DNA of 64,000 nucleotides from Thalassospira xianhensis MCCC 1A02616 (GCF_003326475.1 NZ_JPWA01000001.1:1-64000); one strand, 5' to 3'. Counted from the stretch's first letter, positions 25,406 through 34,718 are shown. The notes: a model not told the origin generated them from the sequence alone. A program made the numbers and translations.

Positions 25406-27727
25406 TTAGTAAGCAAGAACAGCGGTTGAGGTGACGCTTCCTGCGGACATATCAAACTCCTTAATGCCCAATGGTTCAACCTCAACGCGCCGGAGGTGTC
25501 TTTCGCAGAAGAGTTCGACCAATTCGTCGCGCTCCATAGAACGAAATGGCTTTACCAGAAACGGAGAATAGAGCCGCAAGACGGCGCTGCACTCTGTCGG
25601 AGAGTTGATATCAAATGCGCTGTCATCCCTCCTGTGTGGCCGATGTTTCGCGCGCTGGGCTCTCGCATCCTCAAGGGCGTCAAGTTTCAGGTGTTTGCGC
25701 CGCTTTGATATGAACTGCTTTACAGTTCGCACACACATTTCCGGGGGAGGCATATTCTTTGCGCCATAATGTTGATTGACAGAGAGCTCCGTGGGTTTGG
25801 CGACAAACTCGACAGTGGATCTTGAACCGTCTACGCCAGTGACCCGACCGATATGAGACCGCCCGAAAAAGCAATCTTCTGTGTAATTCGACACGCAATG
25901 TAACTGCTCAAGATGCTCTTCCACCAGGTCTGTTCGAGATGTGAGCCATTCAATTTTTCCGGAGCTGCATGCAAATTCACTGTCTAGCGGTGGCCATTTG
26001 TATGATGAAGCCTGATGGCCGTATTCCATAAGGTCTTCCAGAGTTGCCTGCATGTTTTCGTATCGGTCATGCCAGTCGATTGCTGTGGCTATCACTTTCG
26101 CGATTGTTTGATGTTGTCCGAAGACTAGGTGCCTCTCGACAAGCCTGGCGAGATCTGATGGCCGAATATCATCCAGAAGAGGATGACTTTGGATTGCACT
26201 GGAAACGAACGATGTGACATCGTAGAGCATATCGCTGACATACTCATTCGATACCGGGATGCCTTTAGCCGAGTAGCGTTTCCAGTCTTTCGACAGATAC
26301 CGGATGAAGTCGTCTTTCATCTTCTGGCGCCACGGGCTTTGACCGACCCTCAGCCAGGTCTTCTCGGCCTTCACGAGAAGCATGACAGCCTGTTCAAGAG
26401 ACCGCCATGCCGCACGCTTGCGAGGCAAATTCTCAACAGGACAGATAGACAGGGCACGGACAATGGTTTCTCTAATCAGCCCTTCATCTTCGGAAACATT
26501 TTGCGCGTCACCAAACTTTGATACCGGCAAACCTGAGAGGATTGAGGCTACCGACTGCGCGACCATCTGCCAATGGAAATGCCCGATCCGCTTTACGATC
26601 GGCGTAGCAAGGCCGGTCTCCGCCACTATGAGCTCTCGAAGGGGTCGGCCCTCGGTAACTGCGGCATCAATCGTCGAACTTGTCGCAATAAGCCCGGCAA
26701 AGATGGGGTAAACCTCAATAGCCTGTCGCCTGCGACTAATATCCTGTTCGCTGCCGGATGCGAAATGATTATAGATTTTCAAGGGTACCCGGTTCATTGG
26801 AATCCTGGAACAGGTAGTACCAATATCCTCGCTCAGACGCTCCCTGATTTGTCCGGAGACGTGCTTGTAAGTAGCGGTCTTCTTGGCGAGCACTTTCTCG
26901 AAGGCTCTTCGAAGGTTCTTGCGCAACGGGCAGCTGATGTAAGCTTCGATAGAAGGCCAATCAAACTCGAAGGAAGCTGGCAGGAGTGGGATGGTGGTCC
27001 AAGGCCAGATGGCCATGCCATCTTCAAGGGATGCCGCAACATCTGGCGGGGACGAAAACGATACGGATGCGAGTGGTTGGCCAACAGAACTTGCAAAATT
27101 GATGTCCCCGGGGGCACAGAGAAATAGCCGAACTTCCCGGCTTGGAAGGATGGCAGCAAGAATGGCATCTTCATAAACGACGTCATTACCAATCACCTTG
27201 ATGGTCTGCGGGACTAGCGCAGCAAAAGAGCAATCGAGCCCGGCTACAGTCAGTGCACCAGACGCAGTGTCAAAAGACATTGAAGCCTGCCTGGCGGCGA
27301 GAAACACATCTTCCATCCTGTCCTGCGACAAGGGTGGTATCTCGGCATACACACGGCGCACCCACTCACGCCGGTAGTTCACCCCTTTCTCAAGCTTGGT
27401 TTGTCCGTCGTAGCGGGAATGGTTGTAAAATAAGACGGCTTCAGAAGCGCCGTACCTCTTGCGGAGGCCGACACTGAGAACATTATCTGCAATCAGTTCG
27501 TCAACAACACACGGAAGCACCTTTTTAACCGGTTTCTCCGGGTTTTTGCCCATAAACATCTTCGGAACGATGTTTCTGATAAGTTCGTACAGGCTAAAGC
27601 CTTCGATAGGATGCCAGCTCGGCCGTGGCGTGCTGCAATATCCGGCAATCGCCGACAGCAGAAGCTTTCGTTCATCATTCGTGAAGCCGTCGGCGAGAGC
27701 CGACGAACTTTGCTTGTCGCCATACAT
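25406..27727 (-). CDS. PcfJ-like domain protein
   Basis: 773 aa, start ATG with GGAGC upstream. Near residues 625-690 the sequence reads EEHLEQLHCVSNYTEDC then FFGRSHIGRVTG, and later NQHYGAKNMPPPEM. This is the PcfJ pattern (H-C-V-x-x-Y...C...G-x-S-x-I...Q..G..N), named after a gene of the enterococcal conjugative plasmid pCF10 and often plasmid- or phage-borne. Its molecular role is unsettled. The N-terminal ~300 residues have no recognised domain. Followed on the same strand by the 25211 operon but not coupled to it. Confidence 0.7.
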   Translation of the reverse strand: MYGDKQSSSALADGFTNDERKLLLSAIAGYCSTPRPSWHPIEGFSLYELIRNIVPKMFMGKNPEKPVKKVLPCVVDELIADNVLSVGLRKRYGASEAVLFYNHSRYDGQTKLEKGVNYRREWVRRVYAEIPPLSQDRMEDVFLAARQASMSFDTASGALTVAGLDCSFAALVPQTIKVIGNDVVYEDAILAAILPSREVRLFLCAPGDINFASSVGQPLASVSFSSPPDVAASLEDGMAIWPWTTIPLLPASFEFDWPSIEAYISCPLRKNLRRAFEKVLAKKTATYKHVSGQIRERLSEDIGTTCSRIPMNRVPLKIYNHFASGSEQDISRRRQAIEVYPIFAGLIATSSTIDAAVTEGRPLRELIVAETGLATPIVKRIGHFHWQMVAQSVASILSGLPVSKFGDAQNVSEDEGLIRETIVRALSICPVENLPRKRAAWRSLEQAVMLLVKAEKTWLRVGQSPWRQKMKDDFIRYLSKDWKRYSAKGIPVSNEYVSDMLYDVTSFVSSAIQSHPLLDDIRPSDLARLVERHLVFGQHQTIAKVIATAIDWHDRYENMQATLEDLMEYGHQASSYKWPPLDSEFACSSGKIEWLTSRTDLVEEHLEQLHCVSNYTEDCFFGRSHIGRVTGVDGSRSTVEFVAKPTELSVNQHYGAKNMPPPEMCVRTVKQFISKRRKHLKLDALEDARAQRAKHRPHRRDDSAFDINSPTECSAVLRLYSPFLVKPFRSMERDELVELFCERHLRRVEVEPLGIKEFDMSAGSVTSTAVLAY

Positions 27728-27754
27728 TGGAATGCTCCGAAGAGGTATTCATTA

Positions 27755-27784
27755 AGGCTAAACCGGAATATTTTTCCTTGTCAA
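27755..27784 (-). promoter_or_regulatory. Promoter of the PcfJ-like gene
   Basis: Minus-strand TTGACA at 27784-27779, 18-bp spacer starting AGGAAAAATATTCC, TAGCCT at 27760-27755, with the gene ATG 28 bp downstream. AAGGAAAAA overlaps the end of the -35 box. Confidence 0.6.
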
Positions 27785-27867
27785 CATAGTGGGGGAAGAA
27801 TATCTAAGATTGACGACATTCTGATATTGCGTAAGTCTTTCGGTTCTGAATGATGAAGGGGACAGGG

Positions 27868-29019
27868 ATGAGTGACGACACATTGATTCACGGCTTCACA
27901 CGGTTGGTGATTGATAGCCAGTCCCCTTTGGGCGTCTCTTTCCGTGATGAAGACGGTGGTGATCAGCCTATCGCATCGGCATCAGAGCTCCCGCTTTTTG
28001 TTCTGGAGCTTCACGTGTTCCAAAACGAGCAACATGCAACTGGTTTCGCCATGGCACTGGAGTATTTGAATGCGAATGAAATGGTTGCCATTGCTTCACA
28101 GTCTGCGCCCTTGATTTTGATTGGCAGGCTTGGCGACCAGAGAGCCGCCGCGACTGAATTAAATGACGCTATTACTCTCATCCCACATGTCTCAGAAGAG
28201 AAAATTGAAGAAATCCGCAGGCTGGTCCAAGACAACATCGCAGTCCGACGGGAAGTTGCCAAGAGGCGTTTGGCCCAGCAGGATGTAGCTGAGAAATGGA
28301 GGCATGTTCTCAGTGAGATCGCAGCGTTCAATAAACTGGGCGGCGGGTTCGGGAGCATGCGAGCGATTGAGACTGTCCGGTCCGGCGAACATGCCCCCGA
28401 AAAGCTTCGACTGTATGGCTCTTTTTTGACCGCAAAACAGCGGAATGAAGCCAAGGAGCATATGCGGAGCAAAACGTTCGAGTTGGATGTTGAGCGATGT
28501 GAGAATGGCAAAATCATCATTCGCCCACATAGCGTACTTCCCGCTAGTTCGGACCAATTCTCGGCGTACAGTGAAGAATTTTCCGCCGTCTATCAAACTC
28601 ACAATTATCAAGCAGATGTCACTGGCAGGCCTTGTGTAATTTGCGAGGAATCCCGTGCTGTTGAAATGATGAATAGATTTCCGTGGTTGTATGAAGACAT
28701 GCGGAAACTAGCTCATAGGCTAAATGCGTTGGAGTATGCGAAGAACATTATCGAAAACAGGGAATATCGGCGCATTATCAATCACCTCATGACTAACGGG
28801 GTCATCAGGCAGCCATACCCAGGATCACCTGCTACGCTTCACATTCCAGGTGGACGCAGTTTGAAATTGACCAACACGATTGTCGGTCGTTTGCGCGCGT
28901 TGAAACTCGTTAGGATGGTCAATGAAGATGAGTCAGCACCAGAATGGGGGATTTCAGAAGCCGGAACCTTGATGCTGGCCAAGGATACCGAGAAGCTCGC
29001 CTCTATCCTCAAACCATAA
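27868..29019 (+). CDS. Hypothetical protein with winged-helix-like C-terminus
   Basis: 383 aa from ATG at 27868 (GAAGGGGA upstream; an in-frame ATG at 27850 is possible). A charged helical centre (about residues 110-150) is followed by CVICEE and a segment resembling a winged helix: EYRRIINHLMTNGVIRQP, then TNTIVGRLRALKLVRM and WGISEAG. It may therefore bind nucleic acid. The family is not recognised. Convergent with the Fic gene, ending 30 bp from its stop. Confidence 0.65.
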   Translation: MSDDTLIHGFTRLVIDSQSPLGVSFRDEDGGDQPIASASELPLFVLELHVFQNEQHATGFAMALEYLNANEMVAIASQSAPLILIGRLGDQRAAATELNDAITLIPHVSEEKIEEIRRLVQDNIAVRREVAKRRLAQQDVAEKWRHVLSEIAAFNKLGGGFGSMRAIETVRSGEHAPEKLRLYGSFLTAKQRNEAKEHMRSKTFELDVERCENGKIIIRPHSVLPASSDQFSAYSEEFSAVYQTHNYQADVTGRPCVICEESRAVEMMNRFPWLYEDMRKLAHRLNALEYAKNIIENREYRRIINHLMTNGVIRQPYPGSPATLHIPGGRSLKLTNTIVGRLRALKLVRMVNEDESAPEWGISEAGTLMLAKDTEKLASILKP

Positions 29020-29048
29020 ATGAGCCTGACTGGCCAATGGCGATATAA

Positions 29049-30356
29049 TCAAGGGGTGTTGCCCCGTCCGTACGCTGGCAGGTTGGCGTACTCGTCAAAG
29101 GCTCTTCTCCTGATCCCATAGACAACATGGTTGCCATCGTGAAGATTCGAGATGGCTTTCCTGAGGAGAACAACAAAAGCATCGTGGTCATCAGCAACCA
29201 CACCATCGAATTCCCGCAAATAGAAGTCGCCCCCAAGTTTCTGCCCGAGCTCAAGCGAGCCTTCAACGTACTCCTTGACCGCCCGGTGAAGCTCGACCCT
29301 GTTGCGGGCTTCTAACTCAATCTCTGACCGGTCACGCCCAATGTAGGCGTGATACCGGCTAGCTGACGCGACATAACCTTTCGCAAAGGCGGAGGCAATA
29401 ACGTCTGTGCGCCCTAGCTCGTAGAAGCTTAAAAGCCCTCTCATGTACTCTGTCTTATCGACGTTGAGAAACGAAAGCGGAGAGAGCCCAGCTTTCAATA
29501 GCGGCACATTTGCCATGAGGCGTCCCGTTCTCTTGTTCACATCGACGAAAAACTGCACGTAGCTTATCATCGTCATGAGAAACAGGCTCTGCTCGAATGG
29601 GTCGACAATCAGCGCAGCCTTATTAGCGACCTTCTGAAATTCATCCTCAAGTCGGGCCGGTATAGAGAGCGGAACATATGCGGAATTTCCGACGCCCACT
29701 GTGTGCTGTCTCACCGTGCCCACTTGCCGCTCATCGACAAGGCCCGCTGCGAGCAAAGAGTTCATTGTTTTAAATTCACGGACGTCAATTTCGATATCTT
29801 CGATGCTGTCGATCAGATAACTGATAGTCGCCTTGTGATTTAGGATCATCAAGGTTTCATTAGTCTCTTTTCCTTCGGCGACTTTGCCATATTGGACGAG
29901 AACCTCGGTGTCGATGTAGCTGTATGAATTCCCCTCCAGCCTGGATGACGCATACGCTAAGTCAACAAGTAGCTTTTGCGCAATTGCCCTGGAATAGGCA
30001 CTCGCTTCCATCTCTGCTCCACCACCAACCTCGACCATCGCCTTTAGTTGTTGGGGCGAAAACCATTTGGTTTCATTCGGGAGATATTGGTCAATGAGAT
30101 CAGTATTATACGGGACTGCCCGCCGATGTGCGCCTGGAACGGAGAAGTAGTCATGGTAATCGTCATAAAGATATACCGTAGCACGGCCTCTACCTTCCGA
30201 ACGGATGCGTTGATCCGCGATGAGTTCTGCAAGGCCACGCGATACTGTTGGTTGACTACTTCGTGTTCCGTTCCGCTCCAGCCAAGACAGAATTTTTGGA
30301 ACCGTGTTGTTACCGGATTTCACCGCCTCGATAATCAACTTGTTACGGTCTATCAT
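29049..30356 (-). CDS. Fic-domain protein with winged-helix N-terminus and altered active site
   Basis: 435 aa. Residues 1-65 form a winged helix-turn-helix (PTVSRGLAELIADQRI). SSRLEGN (about 156-162) matches the inhibitory motif (S/T)xxxE(G/N) that blocks the ATP site in class II Fic enzymes. The catalytic motif HPFx(D/E)GN(G/K)RxxR appears as QFFVDVNKRTGR (about 270-281): the His that deprotonates the target hydroxyl is Gln (codon CAG, checked on the minus strand), while Asp, Asn, Lys and both Arg are kept. Fic proteins usually transfer AMP to proteins; this one may be inactive, altered, or mainly a regulator. AGGAATCTATTC precedes the ATG. Confidence 0.85.
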   Translation of the reverse strand: MIDRNKLIIEAVKSGNNTVPKILSWLERNGTRSSQPTVSRGLAELIADQRIRSEGRGRATVYLYDDYHDYFSVPGAHRRAVPYNTDLIDQYLPNETKWFSPQQLKAMVEVGGGAEMEASAYSRAIAQKLLVDLAYASSRLEGNSYSYIDTEVLVQYGKVAEGKETNETLMILNHKATISYLIDSIEDIEIDVREFKTMNSLLAAGLVDERQVGTVRQHTVGVGNSAYVPLSIPARLEDEFQKVANKAALIVDPFEQSLFLMTMISYVQFFVDVNKRTGRLMANVPLLKAGLSPLSFLNVDKTEYMRGLLSFYELGRTDVIASAFAKGYVASASRYHAYIGRDRSEIELEARNRVELHRAVKEYVEGSLELGQKLGGDFYLREFDGVVADDHDAFVVLLRKAISNLHDGNHVVYGIRRRAFDEYANLPAYGRGNTP

Positions 30357-30578
30357 GAATAGATTCCTGAATAGATACTAAGCCACAGCGACTCATGCAT
30401 AAAATTGGAGAATTGTTTTATGAATTGAAAGGCCCTGATCCCACACATCAATAGCGCCTATTTTTCAATAATTTAAGGCTATGCGCAGCGAGTAGACATG
30501 CGCATTTTGAATAGAAACATGAATAGAATCAGCCACGTCACCACTAAGTGGTTGAATTGATACGTGAATAGATTCACG
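30356..30578. repeat. Five TGAATAGA repeats upstream of the Fic gene
   Basis: TGAATAGA occurs at 30356-30363, 30368-30375, 30508-30515, 30520-30527 and 30565-30572. The first four form two pairs, each 12 bp apart. The last lies in a palindrome CGTGAATAGATTCACG (30563-30578). The first copy touches the Fic start codon. They are probable operators, perhaps for the Fic protein's own winged helix. The remainder of the 30357-30677 gap holds no gene. Confidence 0.65.
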
Positions 30579-30677
30579 CATACAACACCATCACAGAACA
30601 CGACAATCTGAAACCAGATGAGTTCCGTATCCCGTCGTTAAATAGCCCAGTCCGCTGAGGGCTGTGAATCAAAAGCC

Positions 30678-30968
30678 CTAACCCAACCGAGACGGTGATG
30701 CAGATTTTGTGCTCAAGCTTGCACGATAGGCATCGAGTGCTTTCTCGGCGTCATCAAGGTCAGGCTGGAATATGAACCCTTTGGTCGCTTTGGCACCATC
30801 CACGAGGTTCTGAAGATGCTTAGCGCATACCTCAGCATCATCCGCGGCAAAAATGCGGCCTTTCGAGAGATATGCTGCCGCCTCATCAATATCTGCCCCA
30901 AATGCGAAGTTTGGAACATCCCGAACGACATCAATAAAACGAGCCAGTGAAGTGCGTGGTGAAATCAT
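30678..30968 (-). CDS. Hypothetical small protein
   Basis: 96 aa from ATG at 30968; an upstream ATG at 31016 was not used because it lies inside the terminator hairpin of the previous gene. Helical, with FAADDAEVCAKHLQNLVDG and DLDDAEKALDAYRASL, and a basic tail. No family recognised. Confidence 0.55.
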   Translation of the reverse strand: MISPRTSLARFIDVVRDVPNFAFGADIDEAAAYLSKGRIFAADDAEVCAKHLQNLVDGAKATKGFIFQPDLDDAEKALDAYRASLSTKSASPSRLG

Positions 30969-30988
30969 CCTGTTTGTATCCAAAAATG

Positions 30989-31027
30989 GCACGTGACCTA
31001 TGAGTTTAGAAGTCATAGGTCACGTGC
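30989..31027 (-). terminator. Rho-independent terminator of the 31049-33129 operon
   Basis: Perfect 15-bp stem (GCACGTGACCTATGA and its complement) with a 9-base loop; on the minus strand it is followed by CATTTTTGG. It begins 22 bp beyond the stop at 31049. Confidence 0.85.
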
Positions 31028-31048
31028 GCAATTGTTTCGGGCGGGCTG

Positions 31049-32407
31049 TCAATAGCCTGGAGCGCGAGCAGGGAGAGCGGTATGGGAAAATCTGGCCATG
31101 TTCCTGCACCAGTTGGACAACACTTCCTGATCCCGATAAATATCCGGATGGTCTTCGCCCGGATCGAGCGGTTGCTCACCAAACACAAGCTTCGAAAACT
31201 CTGCAAAAGCTGCGCGCTTTTCAACATTGTCGTCACGGGTCAAAAGCGCTGCTTGCACTTTGACAAAGTGTTCGCACAGCTTGGTGAAGTCGTCATAGAT
31301 TTTGGGAGCCAGATCATCAGAACCATCCATTACGGCGGCCAGAAATTCATCGGAAACGGTATCGAGAGTTTGTCCAAGGATGCTGCTTTCGAAGTCTTTC
31401 CAGTGCAGTGTTGCGCTGTCGTCACCGAATTTGAACTCCAACGGTGGTCGTTCCAGATAGGTCTGCGGAGTAACGGCATTGTCGGGGTATCTGGCGGCCT
31501 CAATCGCAGCTGAGATACGCGGCACGCCACCCATCCCGTTATAAGCCAACAGGAACGTTATCTGGGCTTCAACCCCGCCATTATTGATATTTGACCCATC
31601 TGAGCGGTCGAGTTCATCGGCCAAATCGTGAACCATGTAGTCAATGGTCTCTTGGGCAATCTCTTTGGCATCCACCGTGAGGTCATGGAAAGACGCACAC
31701 AATGAAAATGCTGCATCAGAAAGCTCAATTAGGTCGCCTGCTGTGTTGCGTTTTACCTCCGCGCTGACGTCGGACATCTTTGCCCATTCCATCATGAAAC
31801 CGACATTGGCTGGGCCGTTTTTTACCGGGCGAGCAGGTGCATATTTCTCACGACATTGGGTCAGATAGGATAGCGATTTCCCAAGCACGGACGACAACTG
31901 ATCTGTGTCGGCAATCTCACACACATTGATGATGTCTTCGCGGAGCTTCCAAAGCTTTCTCTGGACGCCCACCGGCATCTTGGGAGCCGCCGCAAGAAGG
32001 TGCTCAATTCCCTGGAAAACTTTCGCCTGTTCAGGTTGCGCGGCCACTGATGTGGGCACCTCTGCCTGAAGTGCGATCGTTGCGTGAATGGATGCGAGAG
32101 CCAGCTTGTTTTCCGTCTTTTTATTCCAGCCCAGGAGCCTCTGATTTTCATACCCAAAGGCCAGATTGCTTTGCCTTACCCAGTCGGCGTCCGGTGCTGC
32201 TGCCAAGTCATCAATTACGGCCTTTGGGACAGCAATGGTTTCCGATCCCCCATTATAGTAGGTGGGATGCTGAATGATGTCCGCAGGGGAATACAGTCCG
32301 GCCTCTTCAATGGAGAGGGCATAACCTGCGTCGCTGGATCGCCAAAAGCGAAATGGCTCCTGCAATCGGCTATTCTTGAAAGAGATGATGTAGAATTGGT
32401 CCGACAT
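31049..32407 (-). CDS. Hypothetical protein with YIISFK N-terminal domain
   Basis: 452 aa from ATG at 32407 (GGGAGATATCA). The N-terminal ~60 residues (FYIISFKNSR, FRFWRSSDAGYAL, TIAVP) resemble a small N-terminal domain (fYiiSlKHT...fWgpd..GY) seen in uncharacterised phage and plasmid proteins, by recollection. The remaining ~390 residues are mostly helical and acidic with no known motif. Second gene of an operon with 32419-33129. Confidence 0.65.
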   Translation of the reverse strand: MSDQFYIISFKNSRLQEPFRFWRSSDAGYALSIEEAGLYSPADIIQHPTYYNGGSETIAVPKAVIDDLAAAPDADWVRQSNLAFGYENQRLLGWNKKTENKLALASIHATIALQAEVPTSVAAQPEQAKVFQGIEHLLAAAPKMPVGVQRKLWKLREDIINVCEIADTDQLSSVLGKSLSYLTQCREKYAPARPVKNGPANVGFMMEWAKMSDVSAEVKRNTAGDLIELSDAAFSLCASFHDLTVDAKEIAQETIDYMVHDLADELDRSDGSNINNGGVEAQITFLLAYNGMGGVPRISAAIEAARYPDNAVTPQTYLERPPLEFKFGDDSATLHWKDFESSILGQTLDTVSDEFLAAVMDGSDDLAPKIYDDFTKLCEHFVKVQAALLTRDDNVEKRAAFAEFSKLVFGEQPLDPGEDHPDIYRDQEVLSNWCRNMARFSHTALPARAPGY

Positions 32408-32418
32408 TGATATCTCCC

Positions 32419-33129
32419 TCACATTCTGGGGGCGGTGGTGGAGCCGCCGGGTGCCGTGTCTGAAAATAGGGCTTCAAATTGGTCGTCATCCAGAAGGCCT
32501 TCAAGCATCGGCTTGGCTTCTCGCGCGCTGAACAGATATGCCCGCTCAGCATCGCCACAGAGCGCGGCATTGCCGCACAGCCGGATAAACAACCCATCAA
32601 CCACGGCCATCTGGAACCATTTTTCCTGGTCGTTATCTTGATCTGTTTCGCAAATGCATGCTGACCTGGAGAGCGACGCACTCAATTGGCTTGCGTCAAC
32701 AGATCGGCCGGTGTCAATTTCGCTATGGAGTTCCTTCAACTCGGCATAGACGAAACTGGTTTGGGCCAGTCTGGAAGCGTCGAATTCTCCATCTAGTCGC
32801 AATGCAGCGAGAAAATCGGAAAGTTCGTCTGCGTCAATCCGAACAGTGAAGGGCCCATCATGCCCTGGGCGGTCAGCCAATCCAGACTTTACAGCGAGAA
32901 CGTCAAGAGCGGCAACGCTCCCTGCTTCGACTGTCGCCAGCACGGCATGAGCCTCATCAATCCCCAAGGACAGAAAAATTTGGCTTGCATCGAACTCTTC
33001 AGGGTCGCCGAATGGTGTGGCGTGACCATCGACCCATGCTTCACGCTGATAAAATGCGGACAGTCTTGGGAGCTGCCATAAATCATCAGATGTTTTGCCA
33101 ATTTGCTCGACGTAAGATTGAGACTGCAT
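32419..33129 (-). CDS. Hypothetical protein
   Basis: 236 aa from ATG at 33129 after AAGGGTGAAATCA. Acidic and largely helical; Ala/Asp/Leu-rich with SRSACICETDQDN in the centre. No family recognised. First gene of a two-gene operon with the 31049 gene, 11 bp apart. The 252-bp gap upstream holds no gene. Confidence 0.65.
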   Translation of the reverse strand: MQSQSYVEQIGKTSDDLWQLPRLSAFYQREAWVDGHATPFGDPEEFDASQIFLSLGIDEAHAVLATVEAGSVAALDVLAVKSGLADRPGHDGPFTVRIDADELSDFLAALRLDGEFDASRLAQTSFVYAELKELHSEIDTGRSVDASQLSASLSRSACICETDQDNDQEKWFQMAVVDGLFIRLCGNAALCGDAERAYLFSAREAKPMLEGLLDDDQFEALFSDTAPGGSTTAPRM

Positions 33130-33381
33130 TGATTTCACCCTTGAAAACTAGATGTCGGTGTTCGACACAGGCTACCAGCGAGGCATGCAAGAAAGCATCG
33201 CAAAGTCCACGGATTCCTAAAGTGCTGGCCGTTACGGAAGCTTCCCTAGAGGAAACTAGGCATCTTTGCAGCGGGGAGGGCGGCATAAACTCTCTGTATA
33301 GGATTTTCACCTAACAGAAACGATTGCGTAAACTTTTCCCGTAGTACCAGCAAAAGAATGCCGTCTCAAGCAAAATATTGC

Positions 33382-33840
33382 TTATCGAATGAGCAGTTTT
33401 TCTTTGACCTGATTGACGACTTCTTCGCGACGTTGTGAAATCGATTTGTGAATAGCTTCTCGATCCAAAGCGTTCGGATCAATAGTCAGCGGGTGAGATT
33501 TTTCGTAGTGGTCATGTTTGATAATGCCCATGCGCATTGCGACCTGTACAATCTGCGTGTCTTGACCAAGCTTCTGCATGACTGAGGCCGCCCCGGCACA
33601 CTGATGGATTTCAGTCGGAGCGTAGTTCCCGTTAGCGTCGAAGTTCTCGTTACCTTCTTTGTATACGGTCTCGTGGCAATGGAACGTGCCGTCAGCTTGG
33701 CTCAGCAAACCCCCAAGAATACTTTCAAGGCGACCTTCGGCCAGCTTCAGCGCTTTTCCGTCATTACGGAAAGGGCAATCCACGCAGGGCTTTTTTCGAG
33801 CAAACTGGGCGTCGACGTCCTTGCAATCACGTGTTTGCAT
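33382..33840 (-). CDS. Cys-rich protein, DUF6283-like
   Basis: 152 aa. KPCVDCPFRND at about residues 17-27, FHCHETV near 55, and a third Cys cluster (HQCAGA) fit the CxxCPF...CHxT...CaGa pattern of DUF6283-like proteins. The conserved Cys/His residues suggest a metal or Fe-S site, but function is unknown. The basic C-terminal helix (SISQRREEVVNQVKEKLL) may bind nucleic acid. It is a lone gene. Confidence 0.65.
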   Translation of the reverse strand: MQTRDCKDVDAQFARKKPCVDCPFRNDGKALKLAEGRLESILGGLLSQADGTFHCHETVYKEGNENFDANGNYAPTEIHQCAGAASVMQKLGQDTQIVQVAMRMGIIKHDHYEKSHPLTIDPNALDREAIHKSISQRREEVVNQVKEKLLIR

Positions 33841-33900
33841 GATATTGCCACCTTGTTCGTTAGTAGCTCGGGGAGCGACCTGCCAACTCCGTACGAGCTA

Positions 33901-34116
33901 TCAGTTTAAGTGATGCGGCTTCAATTCTGAGACCTCAAACATTTCAGTGAAGATGTTCTGATTGGGCAGGTCATCCAAAACCAATTTCCCATTTGGGGTA
34001 GCGCCTTTTGCGGCGTCGAGAACAGCGATAAATACTGCTTCGCTCATGCGCACGGCATAGGCTTTACCTCGAACCTCGACTAGCAAAGCACCCTTGGTAA
34101 ACTGATTGTCCGCCAT
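33901..34116 (-). CDS. Hypothetical small protein
   Basis: 71 aa, start at 34116 after AAGGAGATTTTTGGG. Strand-rich (ALLVEVRGKAYAVRMSEAVFIAVLDAA fragment). No family recognised. It lies 66 bp downstream of the broken ATPase-like gene and could be its co-transcribed partner. Confidence 0.6.
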   Translation of the reverse strand: MADNQFTKGALLVEVRGKAYAVRMSEAVFIAVLDAAKGATPNGKLVLDDLPNQNIFTEMFEVSELKPHHLN

Positions 34117-34182
34117 CCCAAAAATCTCCTTCAACCCACACATAAGTTCAGCCGTCTGTTCTATCGCGAAAGGCTTGAACTT

Positions 34183-34718
34183 TCAAACCTCTCTTGAGGC
34201 GCGCAATAAAGCGTCCTGCACTACAGAGAGAACAGCGTCATCACCATTTGCGTGAAGTGCGATGACAGTCCGTTGACCAGAAAGGAAGGCGGACGCGATC
34301 CCAACCAGATCAGCACCAACAGGAACATCGTCAAAGATGGCGATGTCATTGCCATTGATGACCCTGTGGCGCAGTTCGCTTAGGAAGGTTGTGCGGCCAC
34401 TGTTAGTGCGACCAGAAACAACTACCAGACACGCTTCGGATGCTTCCAATGCCTCAACAGCATCAGTTAACGAGCTTAGGGACCTGGTTGTCATGGTGCC
34501 GTTGGGATATTGCCAAAGCCGCACTTTGAAGGTTGGTTTAAACGCATCCAGCTTATCAGTCACGGTATCGCCGATAGCTTCCAACCCGGCATCAATCACC
34601 AGTTTGAGAACGTCGGTGTCCTTGACTGGCCGCTGAAGCAGCGTGGTAGCGTGGTAGCGTCAACAGCAAGCTTTTCAATCGCTAGCCACTGGTGTTGGTC
34701 TACATGCTTGGTAGGCAT
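34183..34718 (-). pseudogene. Secretion-ATPase-like gene broken by an 8-bp duplication
   Basis: Translation from ATG 34718 (AAGGA upstream, good promoter) reads MPTKHVDQHQW...VDATTLP and runs to a TGA at 34598-34596 after 40 residues. Deleting one 8-bp unit at 34643-34658 restores one frame of about 175 aa that continues TTLLQRPVKDTDVLKLVID into the open frame ending at 34183. That part has VVVSGRTNSGRTT, a Walker A-like loop with Arg for Lys, and VIALHANGDDAV, as in small PilT/VirB11-type ATPases. It is much shorter than those (usually over 300 aa). A downstream GTG at 34599 could still yield a 138-aa product. Confidence 0.65.
34643..34658. repeat. 8-bp tandem duplication (GTGGTAGC x2)
   Basis: Two adjacent copies of GTGGTAGC on the plus strand. 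The second copy shifts the reading frame of the 34718 gene; with one copy the gene is intact. Such a unit can change by slippage, so this may be a recent, reversible mutation. Confidence 0.8.
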
